Part shown: piece after piece, positions 53,901 through 61,639 of the stretch
How positions within the stretch are numbered: the stretch's first letter is position 1
Layout of the letters: each line of letters opens with the position of its first letter
Assembly: GCF_014127285.1 (NCBI RefSeq)
Contig: NZ_CP059901.1
Coordinates: forward strand, 2,790,001 to 2,854,000
Length of the DNA stretch: 64,000 nucleotides
Source: Mumia sp. ZJ1417
GTDB taxonomy: Bacteria; Actinomycetota; Actinomycetes; Propionibacteriales; Nocardioidaceae
Direction: 5' to 3'
The notes under the pieces: generated by a model
What the model was told of the DNA's origin: nothing
What the model saw: the letters and a program-made list of their open reading frames with translations, nothing else
Databases searched by the model: none
Translations under genes and position numbers: made by a program

Positions 53901-54420
53901 CGAGCGCGTCGTGGGCTCCGACGAGCGGCTCACGCAGGCGGTCGCCACCTCCCTGTTCAAGCTCACCGCATACAAGGACGAGTACGAGGTCGCGCGTCTG
54001 CTCACCGACGCCGCCTTCGCCGACGAGGTCGCGCGGCAGGTGCCGGGCGGGTCGCGGATGACCTACAAGCTCCACCCGCCGGCGCTGAAGGCGATGGGCC
54101 GCTCGAAGAAGGTCGGCTTCGCGCCGCGCTCGCACGTCGTGCTGCGCGGGCTCGCACGGATGAAGGGGTTGCGTGGCACGCCGTTCGACCCGTTCGGCTA
54201 CGCGAAGGTGCGCCGTCTCGAGCGGCGTCTCGTGAGCCACTACGAGGGCGTGGTCGACACGCTCGTCGCCGGGCTCAGCGCGGAGTCGTACGAGCGCGCG
54301 GTGCGGATCGCTGCGCTGCCGGACGTCGTGCGCGGGTACGAGGACGTGAAGCTGCGCAACGTCGCCACGTACGTCGAGCAGCTGCGCGAGGAAGGCGTAC
54401 CGGTCGACCTGCTGGTCTGA
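50929..54420 (+). CDS. Fused indolepyruvate:ferredoxin oxidoreductase
   Basis: A 1163-residue single-chain enzyme from GTG 50929 (AAGGAG upstream) that joins the IorA- and IorB-like parts. An N-terminal 2-oxoacid-binding domain starts at SGYQGSPLGGVD. The TPP-binding region is near residue 483 (GGEGSQWIG, then GDGTYFHSG and YNDVVAMTG). A Cys-rich 4Fe-4S segment lies near 638-690 (CEGCGDCGVKSNC, CNTDYSCLDGDC). The gamma-like domain begins near 730 with GIGGTGILTVNQVL. It oxidatively decarboxylates aryl pyruvates to acyl-CoA and reduces ferredoxin. The AsnC regulator follows directly. Confidence 0.92.
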   Translation: MTELAIRPIEAMPTAPAPYDLADRYRAGSPPVLLTGVQAIARLLVEQRAHDRRCGRRTASFVSGYQGSPLGGVDRMLADMPDVLEAHDIRFVPGLNEELAATAVWGSQQPVDPADATHDGVVGYWYGKAPGVDRATDSLRHANMYGVDPRGGAVILAGDDPASKSSTVPAVSERTLAALGIPVLFPRNAAEVISYGLHAAALSRASGCLVALKIVADVADGSWVVDRPADSFSPVVPSLEWGGKPWSYAQAPMIVNPDAIVGAEAQLVGPRTAMVRAYAAANALDVLDIDPPHATTGFVAAGTTYDALRQAFVDLGISDDDLATAGIRVLRLGMITPIEPGAVERFAEGLDEIVVVEDKTSFIEMQVREILYGRPGAPRVLGKKDAAGLSLVPADGEVTSGRLLAPLRHVLGDRVAITPPRPKTIALPLLTTSRAPYFCSGCPHNRSTAVPEGSLAAGGIGCHIMVSTSGREDSAVTGFTQMGGEGSQWIGQSAFTRAGHTFQNIGDGTYFHSGQLAIQACLAAGVNITYKILYNDVVAMTGAQDAQGALTVPQLTHKLSDEGVARIIVVADEPQRHRKRALAKGTTLWHRDRLDEAQRILRDVPGVTVLIYDQHCAADARRQRKRGTLPARNTRVVINEAVCEGCGDCGVKSNCLSVQPVETEYGRKTRIDQTSCNTDYSCLDGDCPSFVTVEVDPSTKSPRRATPTPPAVADPAAPPLRGTHDVFLAGIGGTGILTVNQVLATAALRAGFDTETLDQTGLSQKAGPVTGHLRFSPRSSSGGLEPSNRLTPQGADCVLAFDLLAATSPKGLSYGDPATTVAIASTSKTPTGDMVYDASVGYPETAELIDRLGTVSRDVMTLDALEAAEELFGSTTTANFLLVGAAYQTGALPIPAAAIEEAIGLNGVAVDANVAAFRWGRVAVADPAAFAAAASPRTVEAALIAVPAVDAAGFSDAIRATVARRASDLVRFQGMATAERYVARVAAVRDAERVVGSDERLTQAVATSLFKLTAYKDEYEVARLLTDAAFADEVARQVPGGSRMTYKLHPPALKAMGRSKKVGFAPRSHVVLRGLARMKGLRGTPFDPFGYAKVRRLERRLVSHYEGVVDTLVAGLSAESYERAVRIAALPDVVRGYEDVKLRNVATYVEQLREEGVPVDLLV

Positions 54421-54433
54421 CAGACTCGACCCC

Positions 54434-54937
54434 GTGCCGCGACTGGACCGCCTCGACGCCGAGATCATCGGGAGACTGACCCGCAACGCACGAGCCGGCG
54501 TCGTGGAGCTCGCGGCGGCGCTCGGCGTCGCCCGCAACACCGTGCAGGCGCGACTGAAGCGGCTCGAGGACACCGGAGTCGTACGGGGCTTCCGCCCAGA
54601 CGTCGACCTCGAGGCGATCGGCGTGCCGGTGCAGGCGTTCGTCGACATCGAGCTCGACCAGCGGCGCATGGCGCACGTCGTGCAGGAGGTCGCGCAGATC
54701 CCCGAGGTGCTCGAGATCATCACGCAGGCCGGGCGCGAAGACCTGCGGGTGCGGGTCGCGGCGGTGACGCACGCCGAGCTCCAGGAGGTCGTCGTGCGGA
54801 TCATCGACACCCCCGGTGTCCGACACACGACGTCGACGCTGGCGATCTCGACGCCGCTCCCCTATCGGGTGCAGCCGCTGCTGGAGAAGCTGACCCGCGA
54901 GTCCGGCTACGGCCGCTCCCACCCACCCGTTGGTTGA
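54434..54937 (+). CDS. AsnC/Lrp-family regulator
   Basis: A 167-residue Lrp/AsnC protein from GTG 54434, 13 bp after the oxidoreductase. The helix-turn-helix is GVVELAAALGVARNTVQARLKRLEDTG (about residues 18-44), and the ligand-binding RAM domain follows from about 65. It probably senses an aromatic amino acid and controls the upstream gene. The last three codons and the stop lie inside a genome-repeat unit (GGTTGAGCCTGTCGAAACC), so the end of the protein may have been altered by repeat insertion. Confidence 0.88.
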   Translation: MPRLDRLDAEIIGRLTRNARAGVVELAAALGVARNTVQARLKRLEDTGVVRGFRPDVDLEAIGVPVQAFVDIELDQRRMAHVVQEVAQIPEVLEIITQAGREDLRVRVAAVTHAELQEVVVRIIDTPGVRHTTSTLAISTPLPYRVQPLLEKLTRESGYGRSHPPVG

Positions 54938-54950
54938 GCCTGTCGAAACC
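54932..54950. repeat. 19-nt dispersed repeat, copy 1
   Basis: GGTTGAGCCTGTCGAAACC, an intergenic word that recurs in many actinobacterial genomes (from memory). It is repeated as a variant at 54963-54981, in the same orientation. This copy supplies the TGA stop of the AsnC gene. Confidence 0.7.
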
Positions 54951-54962
54951 CGCCCCACCGCC

Positions 54963-54981
54963 GGTCGAGCCTGTCGAGACC
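54963..54981. repeat. 19-nt dispersed repeat, copy 2
   Basis: GGTCGAGCCTGTCGAGACC differs from copy 1 at two positions. Each copy has short GGT/ACC terminal symmetry. Centre-to-centre distance is 31 bp. Confidence 0.7.
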
Positions 54982-55065
54982 CCTTGCCATTCCAGCAAAC
55001 GCCTTTGGCACCCACCCCTCCCGTCGGCTATCCCTAAAGGACACCCGCACGACCCGAGGAGCGCG

Positions 55066-55725
55066 ATGACCACCCACGCCGACCACCCCACCACCCCGAC
55101 CGACCCCACCGAGTTCTGGGAGCAGCGGTACGGCGGCTCCGACCGCGTGTGGAGCGGCAAGCCAAACCCGCTCCTCGTCCGCGAAGTCGCCGATCTCACG
55201 CCCGGCACCGCCCTCGACCTCGGCTGCGGCGAGGGCGCGGACGCCGTCTGGCTCGCCACGCAGGGCTGGACCGTGACGGGCGTTGACATCTCCCGTACCG
55301 CGCTCGACCGCGCCGCCGCTCACGCCGCCGACGCGGGAGTCACGGACCGTACGAGCTGGGAGCAGCACGAGCTCGGGACCACGTTTCCTGCAGGCTCGTA
55401 CGACCTCGTCAGCGCGCAGTTCCTCCAGTCCCCCGTCGCCCTCGACCAAGACGGCGTCCTGCGCAGCGCGGCCGAGGCGGTCGCGCCCGGCGGCACGCTC
55501 CTCGTGGTCATGCACGGCGGCTGGCCGTCGTGGGCCGAGCCGCACGAGCACTCCGTACCCGGCGCCGTCTTCCCGACGCTCGACGAGGTGATGACCGCGC
55601 TCGACCTGCCCGAGGACGAGTGGAAGGTCGTGACGCTCGACGGCGTCGCGAGCACCTCGACCGCACCGGACGGTCGTACGGGCACGCGCGTCGACAACGT
55701 GTGGCGCCTGCAGCGCGCGGCCTGA
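55066..55725 (+). CDS. Class I SAM-dependent methyltransferase (TehB/TPMT-like)
   Basis: The start is ATG 55066 with CGAGGA six bases upstream, giving 219 residues. FWEQRYGGSDRVWSGKPNPLL is the entry motif of the tellurite/thiopurine methyltransferase-like group. SAM motif I is ALDLGCGEGADAVWLA with acidic GVDIS after beta2. The later part (LVSAQFLQ, GGTLLVVMHGG) is standard. It probably methylates a small thiol, metalloid or xenobiotic. It is a single gene; a repeat-containing intergenic segment precedes it. Confidence 0.88.
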   Translation: MTTHADHPTTPTDPTEFWEQRYGGSDRVWSGKPNPLLVREVADLTPGTALDLGCGEGADAVWLATQGWTVTGVDISRTALDRAAAHAADAGVTDRTSWEQHELGTTFPAGSYDLVSAQFLQSPVALDQDGVLRSAAEAVAPGGTLLVVMHGGWPSWAEPHEHSVPGAVFPTLDEVMTALDLPEDEWKVVTLDGVASTSTAPDGRTGTRVDNVWRLQRAA

Positions 55726-55747
55726 CCCGTACGACCTGACGGGCGCG

Positions 55748-56089
55748 TCAGCTCGCGGGGTCGTACTGGAAAGCCCGCACCTCCTGCGCGCATCGGCAGG
55801 ATGCCGCGATCTTCGCGGCCCACTCCAGCGCGGCCTCTTGGGACGGCAGCTCCAGGACCGCGTAGCCGCCCTCGAGCTCCTTCGTCTGCGGGTAGGTGCC
55901 CTCGGTCACCGTCCCCTCGGCGTCGACCATGACCGGCGGGACGCTCTCGTCGATGCCGCCGCCGAACACCCAAACGCCGGCATCCTTCGCCTCCTGCACG
56001 ACGGCGTGCGACTCCTCCGACACGGCGTGCAGATCCTCGCCGGACAGGTCCATGGCGGCACTCGGGAACGAGATGAGGTACTTCGTCAT
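55748..56089 (-). CDS. YCII-related small protein
   Basis: The start was set at ATG 56089 (MTKYLISFP), giving 113 residues. The YCII fold is a dimeric ferredoxin-like domain, with a His near GEDLHAV and the conserved GGYAVLEL strand and EAALEWAAKI helix. In actinobacteria such proteins are often encoded next to ECF sigma factors; none is here. The role is unknown. Confidence 0.83.
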   Translation of the reverse strand: MTKYLISFPSAAMDLSGEDLHAVSEESHAVVQEAKDAGVWVFGGGIDESVPPVMVDAEGTVTEGTYPQTKELEGGYAVLELPSQEAALEWAAKIAASCRCAQEVRAFQYDPAS

Positions 56090-56148
56090 CGGGTCGACTC
56101 CTTCGATCGCACGACAGATGGAAGACATTCCACCACCGGACGGGTCCT

Positions 56149-57150
56149 CTACGAGGTCGCCGGGGTGCTGACCCTTCTGAACGCGCTGCGATAGCCGGAC
56201 GGGGTGGTCAGGAACCTGGCCTTGAACTGTCGCCGGTACGCCGTGGGGTCCGTGAACCCCACGCGCTGTGCGATGACGTCGATCGTCTCGTCACTCGTCT
56301 CGAGCAGCTCCGTGCTCCGGTGGAGTCGACGCTCGGTGAGCCAGTCGTAGAAGGTCGAGCCGGTGACCTTCTTGAAATGCCGGCTGAACGTGCGCTCCGA
56401 CATGTTGACCCGTTGCGCGGCGGCGGCAACCGACACGGGGCGACGCGGGTCTTCGACCACCCACTCGATCAGCTGCTGGATGCGGTCGTCGTCTGCCCGC
56501 GCGACGGGCGCCTCGACGTACTGTGCTTGCCCGCCCTCACGGATCGGGGGCACGACGAGCCGGCGAGCCACCGCGTTCGCGATGGCGGCGCCGTGATCCT
56601 TACGGATGATGTGCAGGCTGAGATCGATGCCCGCAGCGGAGCCGGCAGAGGTGAGCACCCGATCGTCGTCCACGTAGAGCACGTCGCGGTCGACCTGGAG
56701 TCGGGGATAGCGACGAGCCAACTCGTCGGCGTAGCGCCAGTGCGTGGCGGTGCGGCGACCGTCGAGCAGACCGGCGGCCGCGAGCACGAACGCTCCCGAG
56801 CAGATGGAGACGACGCGCGCGCCGCGTTCGTACGCTGCCCTGATTCCTCTACAGATCTCCTCGGAGGGCTCGAGGTCGACAGGCCAGCTGGGGACGATGA
56901 CGGTGTCGGCCACCGCCATGGCCTCGACCCCTGCTTCGACATCGAGCTGCATGCCGCCCAGTGCCGCGACTCCGGCGTCGTGAGGGGTGAAGACCTGGAC
57001 GGCGTACCAGTGGTCGACGTCGAGCTCGGGGCGCTCGAGCGCGAACACCTCGACGACGATCGCCAGCTCGAAGAGCGACATCCGGGGCGCCGCCATCACC
57101 GCAACTCGATGTGACGGTCCACGCGGCGACATGGCCGGATCGTACGACAT
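56149..57150 (-). CDS. GlxA-type regulator: DJ-1/PfpI domain plus AraC HTH
   Basis: A 333-residue two-domain regulator. Residues 15 to about 200 form a class I glutamine-amidotransferase-like (DJ-1/PfpI) sensor with the nucleophile-elbow Cys in SICSGAFVLAAAGLLDG. Residues 220-325 are an AraC/XylS DNA-binding domain (MSERTFSRHFKKVTG; then VGFTDPTAYRRQFKARF). It is divergent from a rhodanese-MFS operon and probably controls it through palindromes in the 53-bp intergenic region. Confidence 0.92.
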   Translation of the reverse strand: MSYDPAMSPRGPSHRVAVMAAPRMSLFELAIVVEVFALERPELDVDHWYAVQVFTPHDAGVAALGGMQLDVEAGVEAMAVADTVIVPSWPVDLEPSEEICRGIRAAYERGARVVSICSGAFVLAAAGLLDGRRTATHWRYADELARRYPRLQVDRDVLYVDDDRVLTSAGSAAGIDLSLHIIRKDHGAAIANAVARRLVVPPIREGGQAQYVEAPVARADDDRIQQLIEWVVEDPRRPVSVAAAAQRVNMSERTFSRHFKKVTGSTFYDWLTERRLHRSTELLETSDETIDVIAQRVGFTDPTAYRRQFKARFLTTPSGYRSAFRRVSTPATS

Positions 57151-57163
57151 GATGTCCTTCCAG

Positions 57164-57181
57164 TCACTAGTGAGCGCTCAC
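57164..57181. promoter_or_regulatory. Overlapping palindromes in divergent promoter
   Basis: TCACTAGTGA (57164-57173) and GTGAGCGCTCAC (57170-57181) are both perfect palindromes that share GTGA. They lie between the divergent GlxA-type regulator and the rhodanese gene, 23 bp from the latter's start. Confidence 0.5.
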
Positions 57182-57203
57182 GCATTCCAGCACCGTTGCC
57201 TCT

Positions 57204-57635
57204 ATGCGAATGCGCTCCCACGTTCTGGACCCTGCACCGGCAAGCAGCGAGACAGCCTTGCGGCACTTCGAGGCGAGACTGGCCTTCGAGGCCGACTGCG
57301 CGGACGTCTACGCCGACATGCTGGCGGGCATCCAGGGATTCACGCTGCTGGACACTCGATCGCCCGAGCACTACGCGGCCGGGCACATCCCGGGAGCCCT
57401 GAGCCTGCCGCACAGGCGGCTCAGCAGGGAGACCCTTGAGCTGCTCGGTGTCCCGGAGGACGACCTGCTCGTGACGTACTGCGCCGGGCCCCACTGCAAC
57501 GCCTCGACACGAGGAGCGATCCGCGCGGCCGCCCTCGGACGCGCGGTGAAGGAGATGCCGGGGGGAATGCTGGGCTGGACTGCGGAGGGCTTCCCGGTCG
57601 CGGTCGGCGAAGAGCCTGGCGACCTCGCAAGATGA
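57204..57635 (+). CDS. Rhodanese-domain sulfurtransferase
   Basis: A 143-residue single rhodanese domain. LLDTRSPEHYAAGHIPGALSLPH is the canonical first half. The active-site loop is YCAGPHCNASTRGA with the catalytic Cys first. It moves sulfane sulfur between thiols. The stop overlaps the start of the following MFS gene by four bases, so sulfurtransferase and transporter are made together under the GlxA-type regulator. The physiological sulfur donor is unknown. Confidence 0.92.
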   Translation: MRMRSHVLDPAPASSETALRHFEARLAFEADCADVYADMLAGIQGFTLLDTRSPEHYAAGHIPGALSLPHRRLSRETLELLGVPEDDLLVTYCAGPHCNASTRGAIRAAALGRAVKEMPGGMLGWTAEGFPVAVGEEPGDLAR

Positions 57636-58855
57636 GGCGCACGCCACACCGCGCCAGGAGCACCTTCGGCTGGTTGTGGGCGGGCCAGAGTGCCAGCGTG
57701 CTGGGAGACCAGGTCACCCTGATCGCGCTACCCCTGGTGGCGGTCGCCCATGCGGGAGGGTCGACGAGCGACATCGCGGTCGTCGCGACCCTGTTGAAGC
57801 TGCCGTTCCTGGTGCTCGGTCTTCCGGCCGGCGTCTGGGTCACCCGGTGGGGGCTCGGACGCTCGATGCTGGGCGCCGACCTCGTACGCCTCCTCGTGCT
57901 CGGGTTCATCGCGGCGCTCATCCTTCTGCGAGGCGAGTTCTCCATCGTCGTCCTGATGACAGCCGCCGCTCTCATCGGCTCCGCGACAGTGTTCTTTCAG
58001 ATCGCGTATCAGTCGATCGTTCCGGAGGTCGTTCCTGACCAGGCAGGTTGGCATCCGGCGAATCTCCGCCTCACCCTGTCGGAGTCATGGGGAATGCTGG
58101 CTGGTCCTGCGCTGGGTGGCCTGCTGATCAGCGTCTGGTCGCTCGGGGTGGCGCTGAGCCTGGATGCGCTGACGTTCGCCCTCAGCGCGGCAACGCTTGT
58201 CGTGGTCACCTTGTCGCTCCCACCTCCTGCCCGACGTGTGGAGACGGCACCGCTCTTCACCTCCATCCGCGTCGGCTTCCGCTACGTGCTCGACCGTCCG
58301 GTGCTTCGCGGGATCATGGTCGTCGGGGCGGTCTTCAACATCGGCGTTGCGATGTTCGAGACGATGCTCGTGCTGTACGGGGTCAAGACGCTCAGCCTCG
58401 ACGTTGCACAGGTGGGGGTCGCCGTCGCCGCGGGCGGACTGGGGTTTCCGTTGGGCGGCCTCGCGTCCGGGCGGCTGAACCGTCGCTATGGAAAAGGTCG
58501 GGTGATGGCACTCGCCGGCATTCCTTCGGTGGCCGGTATCGCTGTTCTCGGGCTCGCCACACAACCCGTCGCACTCGTACTCCTGGCCACCGGGATGCTG
58601 GTGTTCGGCCTGGGGCAAGGAGCGTTCGCCGTCAACGCCGTCACCCTGCGTCACGAGCACGCAGAACCTCATATGCGTGCCCAGGCGACGTCGGTCCACC
58701 GCTTCGCGAGTTGGGGTGCGCTGCCGGTGGGCACGTTGCTGGCGGGCCTCGTCGCCGGGGTGCTGGGACTGCGCGCGGTCATGCTCGTCGGCGCCGCGAT
58801 CTCGGCGCTGTGTCTGGTGCCCCTCTGGTCCCCCGAGATCCGGCGTGCTCCGTGA
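57632..58855 (+). CDS. MFS transporter, enterobactin-exporter-like
   Basis: A 407-residue twelve-helix MFS protein. It opens with FGWLWAGQSASVLGDQVTLIALPLVAV, the hallmark of the EntS/MefA-like export group. Motif A-like loops occur after TM2 (VTRWGLGRSML) and in the second half (ASGRLNRRYGKGRVM). It starts by ATGA overlap with the rhodanese gene. It probably exports a small molecule linked to the rhodanese function or a toxic electrophile; cargo is unknown. Confidence 0.88.
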   Translation: MRRTPHRARSTFGWLWAGQSASVLGDQVTLIALPLVAVAHAGGSTSDIAVVATLLKLPFLVLGLPAGVWVTRWGLGRSMLGADLVRLLVLGFIAALILLRGEFSIVVLMTAAALIGSATVFFQIAYQSIVPEVVPDQAGWHPANLRLTLSESWGMLAGPALGGLLISVWSLGVALSLDALTFALSAATLVVVTLSLPPPARRVETAPLFTSIRVGFRYVLDRPVLRGIMVVGAVFNIGVAMFETMLVLYGVKTLSLDVAQVGVAVAAGGLGFPLGGLASGRLNRRYGKGRVMALAGIPSVAGIAVLGLATQPVALVLLATGMLVFGLGQGAFAVNAVTLRHEHAEPHMRAQATSVHRFASWGALPVGTLLAGLVAGVLGLRAVMLVGAAISALCLVPLWSPEIRRAP

Positions 58856-58863
58856 GGTCGTGA

Positions 58864-58886
58864 CTCGGGCGAGGCCCTAGCCCGAG
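58864..58886. terminator. Hairpin between convergent MFS and esterase genes
   Basis: CTCGGGC (58864-58870) and GCCCGAG (58880-58886) form a 7-bp stem with a 9-nt loop. It overlaps the last codons of the leftward esterase gene and lies just past the MFS stop. Confidence 0.45.
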
Positions 58887-59941
58887 ACTGCCTTCTCCAC
58901 GGCCTGCGCCGCCCGCAGGGTCGCCTCGTACGCGCTGGGGCTGACGCCGGCGATGTTGATGAACGCGTGGATGAGATCGCCCGCGCGAGCGAGCTCGGTC
59001 GGGACGCCCGCCTCCTCGAGCCGGCGCGCGTACGCGATGCCCTCGTCGCGCAGCGGGTCAAACCCGGCCACTGCCACGTACGCGGGTGCCACGCCGGAGA
59101 GGTCGTCGATGAGCAGCGGGGAGACACGCGGATCGAGGGCGTGGGCGGGGTCGGCGAGGTAGCGCTCGCGATACCAGTCCATGTGCTGCTCGGTCAGGAA
59201 GAATCCGTCGGAGAACTCCTCGTACGAGGGGTGCTTCGTGGACAGGTCGGTGACGGGGAAGAACAGCAGCTGCAGGCATGGCTCGACCGCGGCGCCGCGC
59301 AGCGCGAGAGCGAGGACGGCGGTGATGTTGCCGCCGGCGCTGTCGCCTGCGACGACGATGCGGGACGGGTCGAGGCCCCAGACGGGCGCCTGTGCAACCG
59401 CGTACTCCCACGCCGCGAGCCCGTCCTCGATCGCCGCCGGGAACGGGTGCTCGGGCGCGAGACGGTAGTCGACCGAGAGCACGTCCACGCCGGCGTGCAG
59501 CGCGAGGAACCGTACGGCGGAGTCCGTGCTCACGCGGCTCCCGAGCACCCAACCGCCGCCGTGGAAGTAGACGACCACACCGCGCGACTCCCCCGCCTTG
59601 GCGCGATAACGGGTCGCGGGGATATCGCCGTGTACGGCCGTGATGAGGAGGTCGTCCTCGACCGCGAACGGCGGGAACGTGTCGGCGAAGACGAGCGACT
59701 CCTCCTCGATCTGACGACGCGCGACGTCGACCGGCTTGGTCGAGAAGTCGGATCCGGGGATGCGGTTGAGCACGCCCAGCGCAGTCGCGATCTCGGGCGC
59801 GAGGCCCTCGCCGTCGCGGTTGACTGGGGCCTTGGCGCCAAGGCGTTCGACCACCCCTCGCGGCAGGCGGGCGAAGCCGCGGATCGCGGCCCGCTCGAGC
59901 CGCAGCGGGAGGGACAACGGGCGCGAGGTAGCGTCGCTCAT
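58877..59941 (-). CDS. Alpha/beta-hydrolase, hormone-sensitive-lipase family
   Basis: A 354-residue esterase from ATG 59941 (GAAGGAG upstream). The oxyanion-hole motif is VYFHGGGWVLGS, and the nucleophile Ser is in VAGDSAGGN. The catalytic Asp is near VAVAGFDPLRDEG and the His in GDLIHAFINIAG. It should hydrolyse short or medium acyl esters in the cytosol. It stands alone; the tRNA-Lys gene and accessory region lie behind its promoter. Confidence 0.92.
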   Translation of the reverse strand: MSDATSRPLSLPLRLERAAIRGFARLPRGVVERLGAKAPVNRDGEGLAPEIATALGVLNRIPGSDFSTKPVDVARRQIEEESLVFADTFPPFAVEDDLLITAVHGDIPATRYRAKAGESRGVVVYFHGGGWVLGSRVSTDSAVRFLALHAGVDVLSVDYRLAPEHPFPAAIEDGLAAWEYAVAQAPVWGLDPSRIVVAGDSAGGNITAVLALALRGAAVEPCLQLLFFPVTDLSTKHPSYEEFSDGFFLTEQHMDWYRERYLADPAHALDPRVSPLLIDDLSGVAPAYVAVAGFDPLRDEGIAYARRLEEAGVPTELARAGDLIHAFINIAGVSPSAYEATLRAAQAVEKAVSG

Positions 59942-60089
59942 GGGGGCTCCTTCGGGGGCTGGTGCCGCATTTTCGCAGGCGTACGGACAGCGCGGGAGAC
60001 CCGCGTCACAAGCCGGCCCCTCGATTAGGAGCGGTTGGGGTCCCCTGCTAGAGTTCCTACTGCTTCGAGCGACGGCTTAGAGGCACCAC

Positions 60090-60165
<76 letters not shown>

Positions 60166-60168
60166 TCC

Positions 60169-60203
60169 AAGCAGGTCAGACGCGATGAGCGTCTGACCTG
60201 CTT
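60169..60203 (+). terminator. Terminator after tRNA-Lys
   Basis: AAGCAGGTCAGACGC (60169-60183) and GCGTCTGACCTGCTT (60189-60203) are a perfect 15-bp stem with loop GATGA, starting 3 nt after the tRNA. Confidence 0.88.
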
Positions 60204-60290
60204 CTCGTCTACCACCCTTTACCCTCACTTTTCGTGTTCGGAAGCCCGGCGAAGTCGCATCGAGATCATGAGCACGTTGGTGGCTGAACT

Positions 60291-60614
60291 CGTCCAGGGC
60301 TCCGCACCTGTGGCTACTCGGTACGTCCCCAGCCCGATGCCAAGGGGTTGTGGGTCGAGGTCACACACCAGGCGTCGCGAGGAGAGTGGCAGGTCGACTT
60401 CAGTCCGCACGAGCTTGCGAGAGCACTGGAGGGAGTCGTTAGGTCGACGGGACGTGATCGGCCATGGTGCCGGCGGGAGGCGTGACGGGGTCGAGAGCCT
60501 TATCGGTCGGTTCGCCGCCGGTCTTCAGGTCTAACCGCCGGCCCGGGGGCCGTTCGTCCTCGGCGCCGTGGGCAACTTCCTCCCGACCAACCCGCACCCA
60601 ATGGCCGACTGGGA
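60291..60614 (+). pseudogene. Decayed gene fragments downstream of tRNA-Lys
   Basis: Two stretches read as ordinary protein but lack starts and are broken by stops. Around 60330-60485 one frame gives LWVEVTHQASRGEWQVDF and SPHELARALEGVV before a TGA. Around 60545-60614 another gives FVLGAVGNFLPTNPHPMADWD and a TAA. Neither matches a family I can name. They look like remains of genes lost at an integration or deletion site. The DNA from 60204 to 60290 shows nothing. Confidence 0.4.
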
Positions 60615-60764
60615 CTAACCCTCAGGTCGGCAGTTCTCCGGCGCGGGGAGCGCTTCGCGAAGCGCGTGCTCGAGGGCTTCGACGGCGGCCGGTGAGACGC
60701 GGGCGAGGTGCTGGGCATCGAGGTCGTCCGGCGGCCCACGGCAGTCGATCACGTGCGCGACCAT
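60615..60764 (-). CDS. Possible 49-residue hypothetical protein
   Basis: From ATG 60764 the minus strand reads MVAHVIDCRGPPDDLDAQHL, then ARVSPAAVEALEHALREALP to a stop. The composition is protein-like (amphipathic C-terminal helix, one Cys), and codon-position bias looks real, but no family is recognised and a ribosome site is not evident. It may be a small gene or another remnant. The 330 bp from 60765 to 61095 hold no gene I can support. Confidence 0.35.
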   Translation of the reverse strand: MVAHVIDCRGPPDDLDAQHLARVSPAAVEALEHALREALPAPENCRPEG

Positions 60765-61095
60765 GGTTCTGCACCTCGGGACATCATCAAGCGCTAGCAC
60801 AGGTTTGGTCGCCCAGTTAGCGCACGCACTCGAACCGATCCCGGCGCTGTCAGGCTAGTTCGCCGAGGCGCACCGTGCTCGGGAAGAAGTGGCCCGCCGC
60901 GGCGATCGCTGATCTCGCCGAGTATCCCTCTCAGGTCGGTGAACTTGTCGACGCCATGAACGTCCTTTCGAACGTCGGGAGTCCACGATGCCCGGTCGCC
61001 CGACCGACGGAAGCAGACTGAACTTGGGGTCCGTGAAAAACGGAATGCAGAAGGTCGTACTGCGAACTGTGCCCCACCCGTCCGTTCGCACGAAT

Positions 61096-61638
61096 ATGCT
61101 CGCCACCATGCCAGCACAACCGGAGAACGACAGTGGCCTCTTCATCGACCAAGCGCGCTGGCTACTGGAGTGGCATGACCGCCGAAGCGATGCGTTTACC
61201 ACGCGAGCTGTGGCGCTCCTTGGCTTCGTCGGCGTAGTCCTCGCTCTACTGCTACAGGGAGCAGGCGTCGGCGGCATGGTAGCGACCTTCTGGACCTGGG
61301 CGTTCCTACTTCCTGCCCTAACTGCACTTTTGCTTGCTGGTTTTTTTGCCTTGCTGGCCATCTCCCCCTCGCCAGTCGCCATCCCAAGTGCACAGCAGCT
61401 TCGCCACTGGTGGAAGCGGCACGCGGCTGATCCGCGACCAGGAACGAGCGGGCCTCAAATCGCGGAGAGTCTCCTCAACAGCAGCAGCCTCTCCGCGGTC
61501 TCCGCGCTGTCCGGCGCCAAGGGGGACGCCGACATTCGTGCTCAGCGATTCCGCTACGCGATCAGATCGATGTTCACCGCGCTCGTCTTCTTGGTTGCCC
61601 TCCTCTTGAACGTCCTCTACCTGGCGTGGGGGAGGTGA
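61096..61638 (+). CDS. Three-TM membrane protein, SLATT/PycTM-like layout
   Basis: The start was taken at ATG 61096 (ATG 61108 also possible), giving 180 residues. An amphipathic start (FIDQARWLLEWHDRRSDAF, residues 16-34) leads into TM1 (about 38-55) and TM2 (64-89). A polar cytoplasmic segment of ~60 residues (90-150) and TM3 at the C-terminus (about 157-178) follow. Charged-helix-then-two-TM layouts are seen in SLATT and Pycsar PycTM effectors of phage-defence systems, but I see no diagnostic motif, so this is only a structural resemblance. A 45-codon gene follows immediately. Confidence 0.72.
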   Translation: MLATMPAQPENDSGLFIDQARWLLEWHDRRSDAFTTRAVALLGFVGVVLALLLQGAGVGGMVATFWTWAFLLPALTALLLAGFFALLAISPSPVAIPSAQQLRHWWKRHAADPRPGTSGPQIAESLLNSSSLSAVSALSGAKGDADIRAQRFRYAIRSMFTALVFLVALLLNVLYLAWGR

Positions 61639-61639
61639 C

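Noticed and set aside
51106-54828. 1240-codon minus-strand frame opposite the indolepyruvate oxidoreductase
   Set aside because: Antisense shadow; the plus frame has TPP and iron-sulfur motifs.
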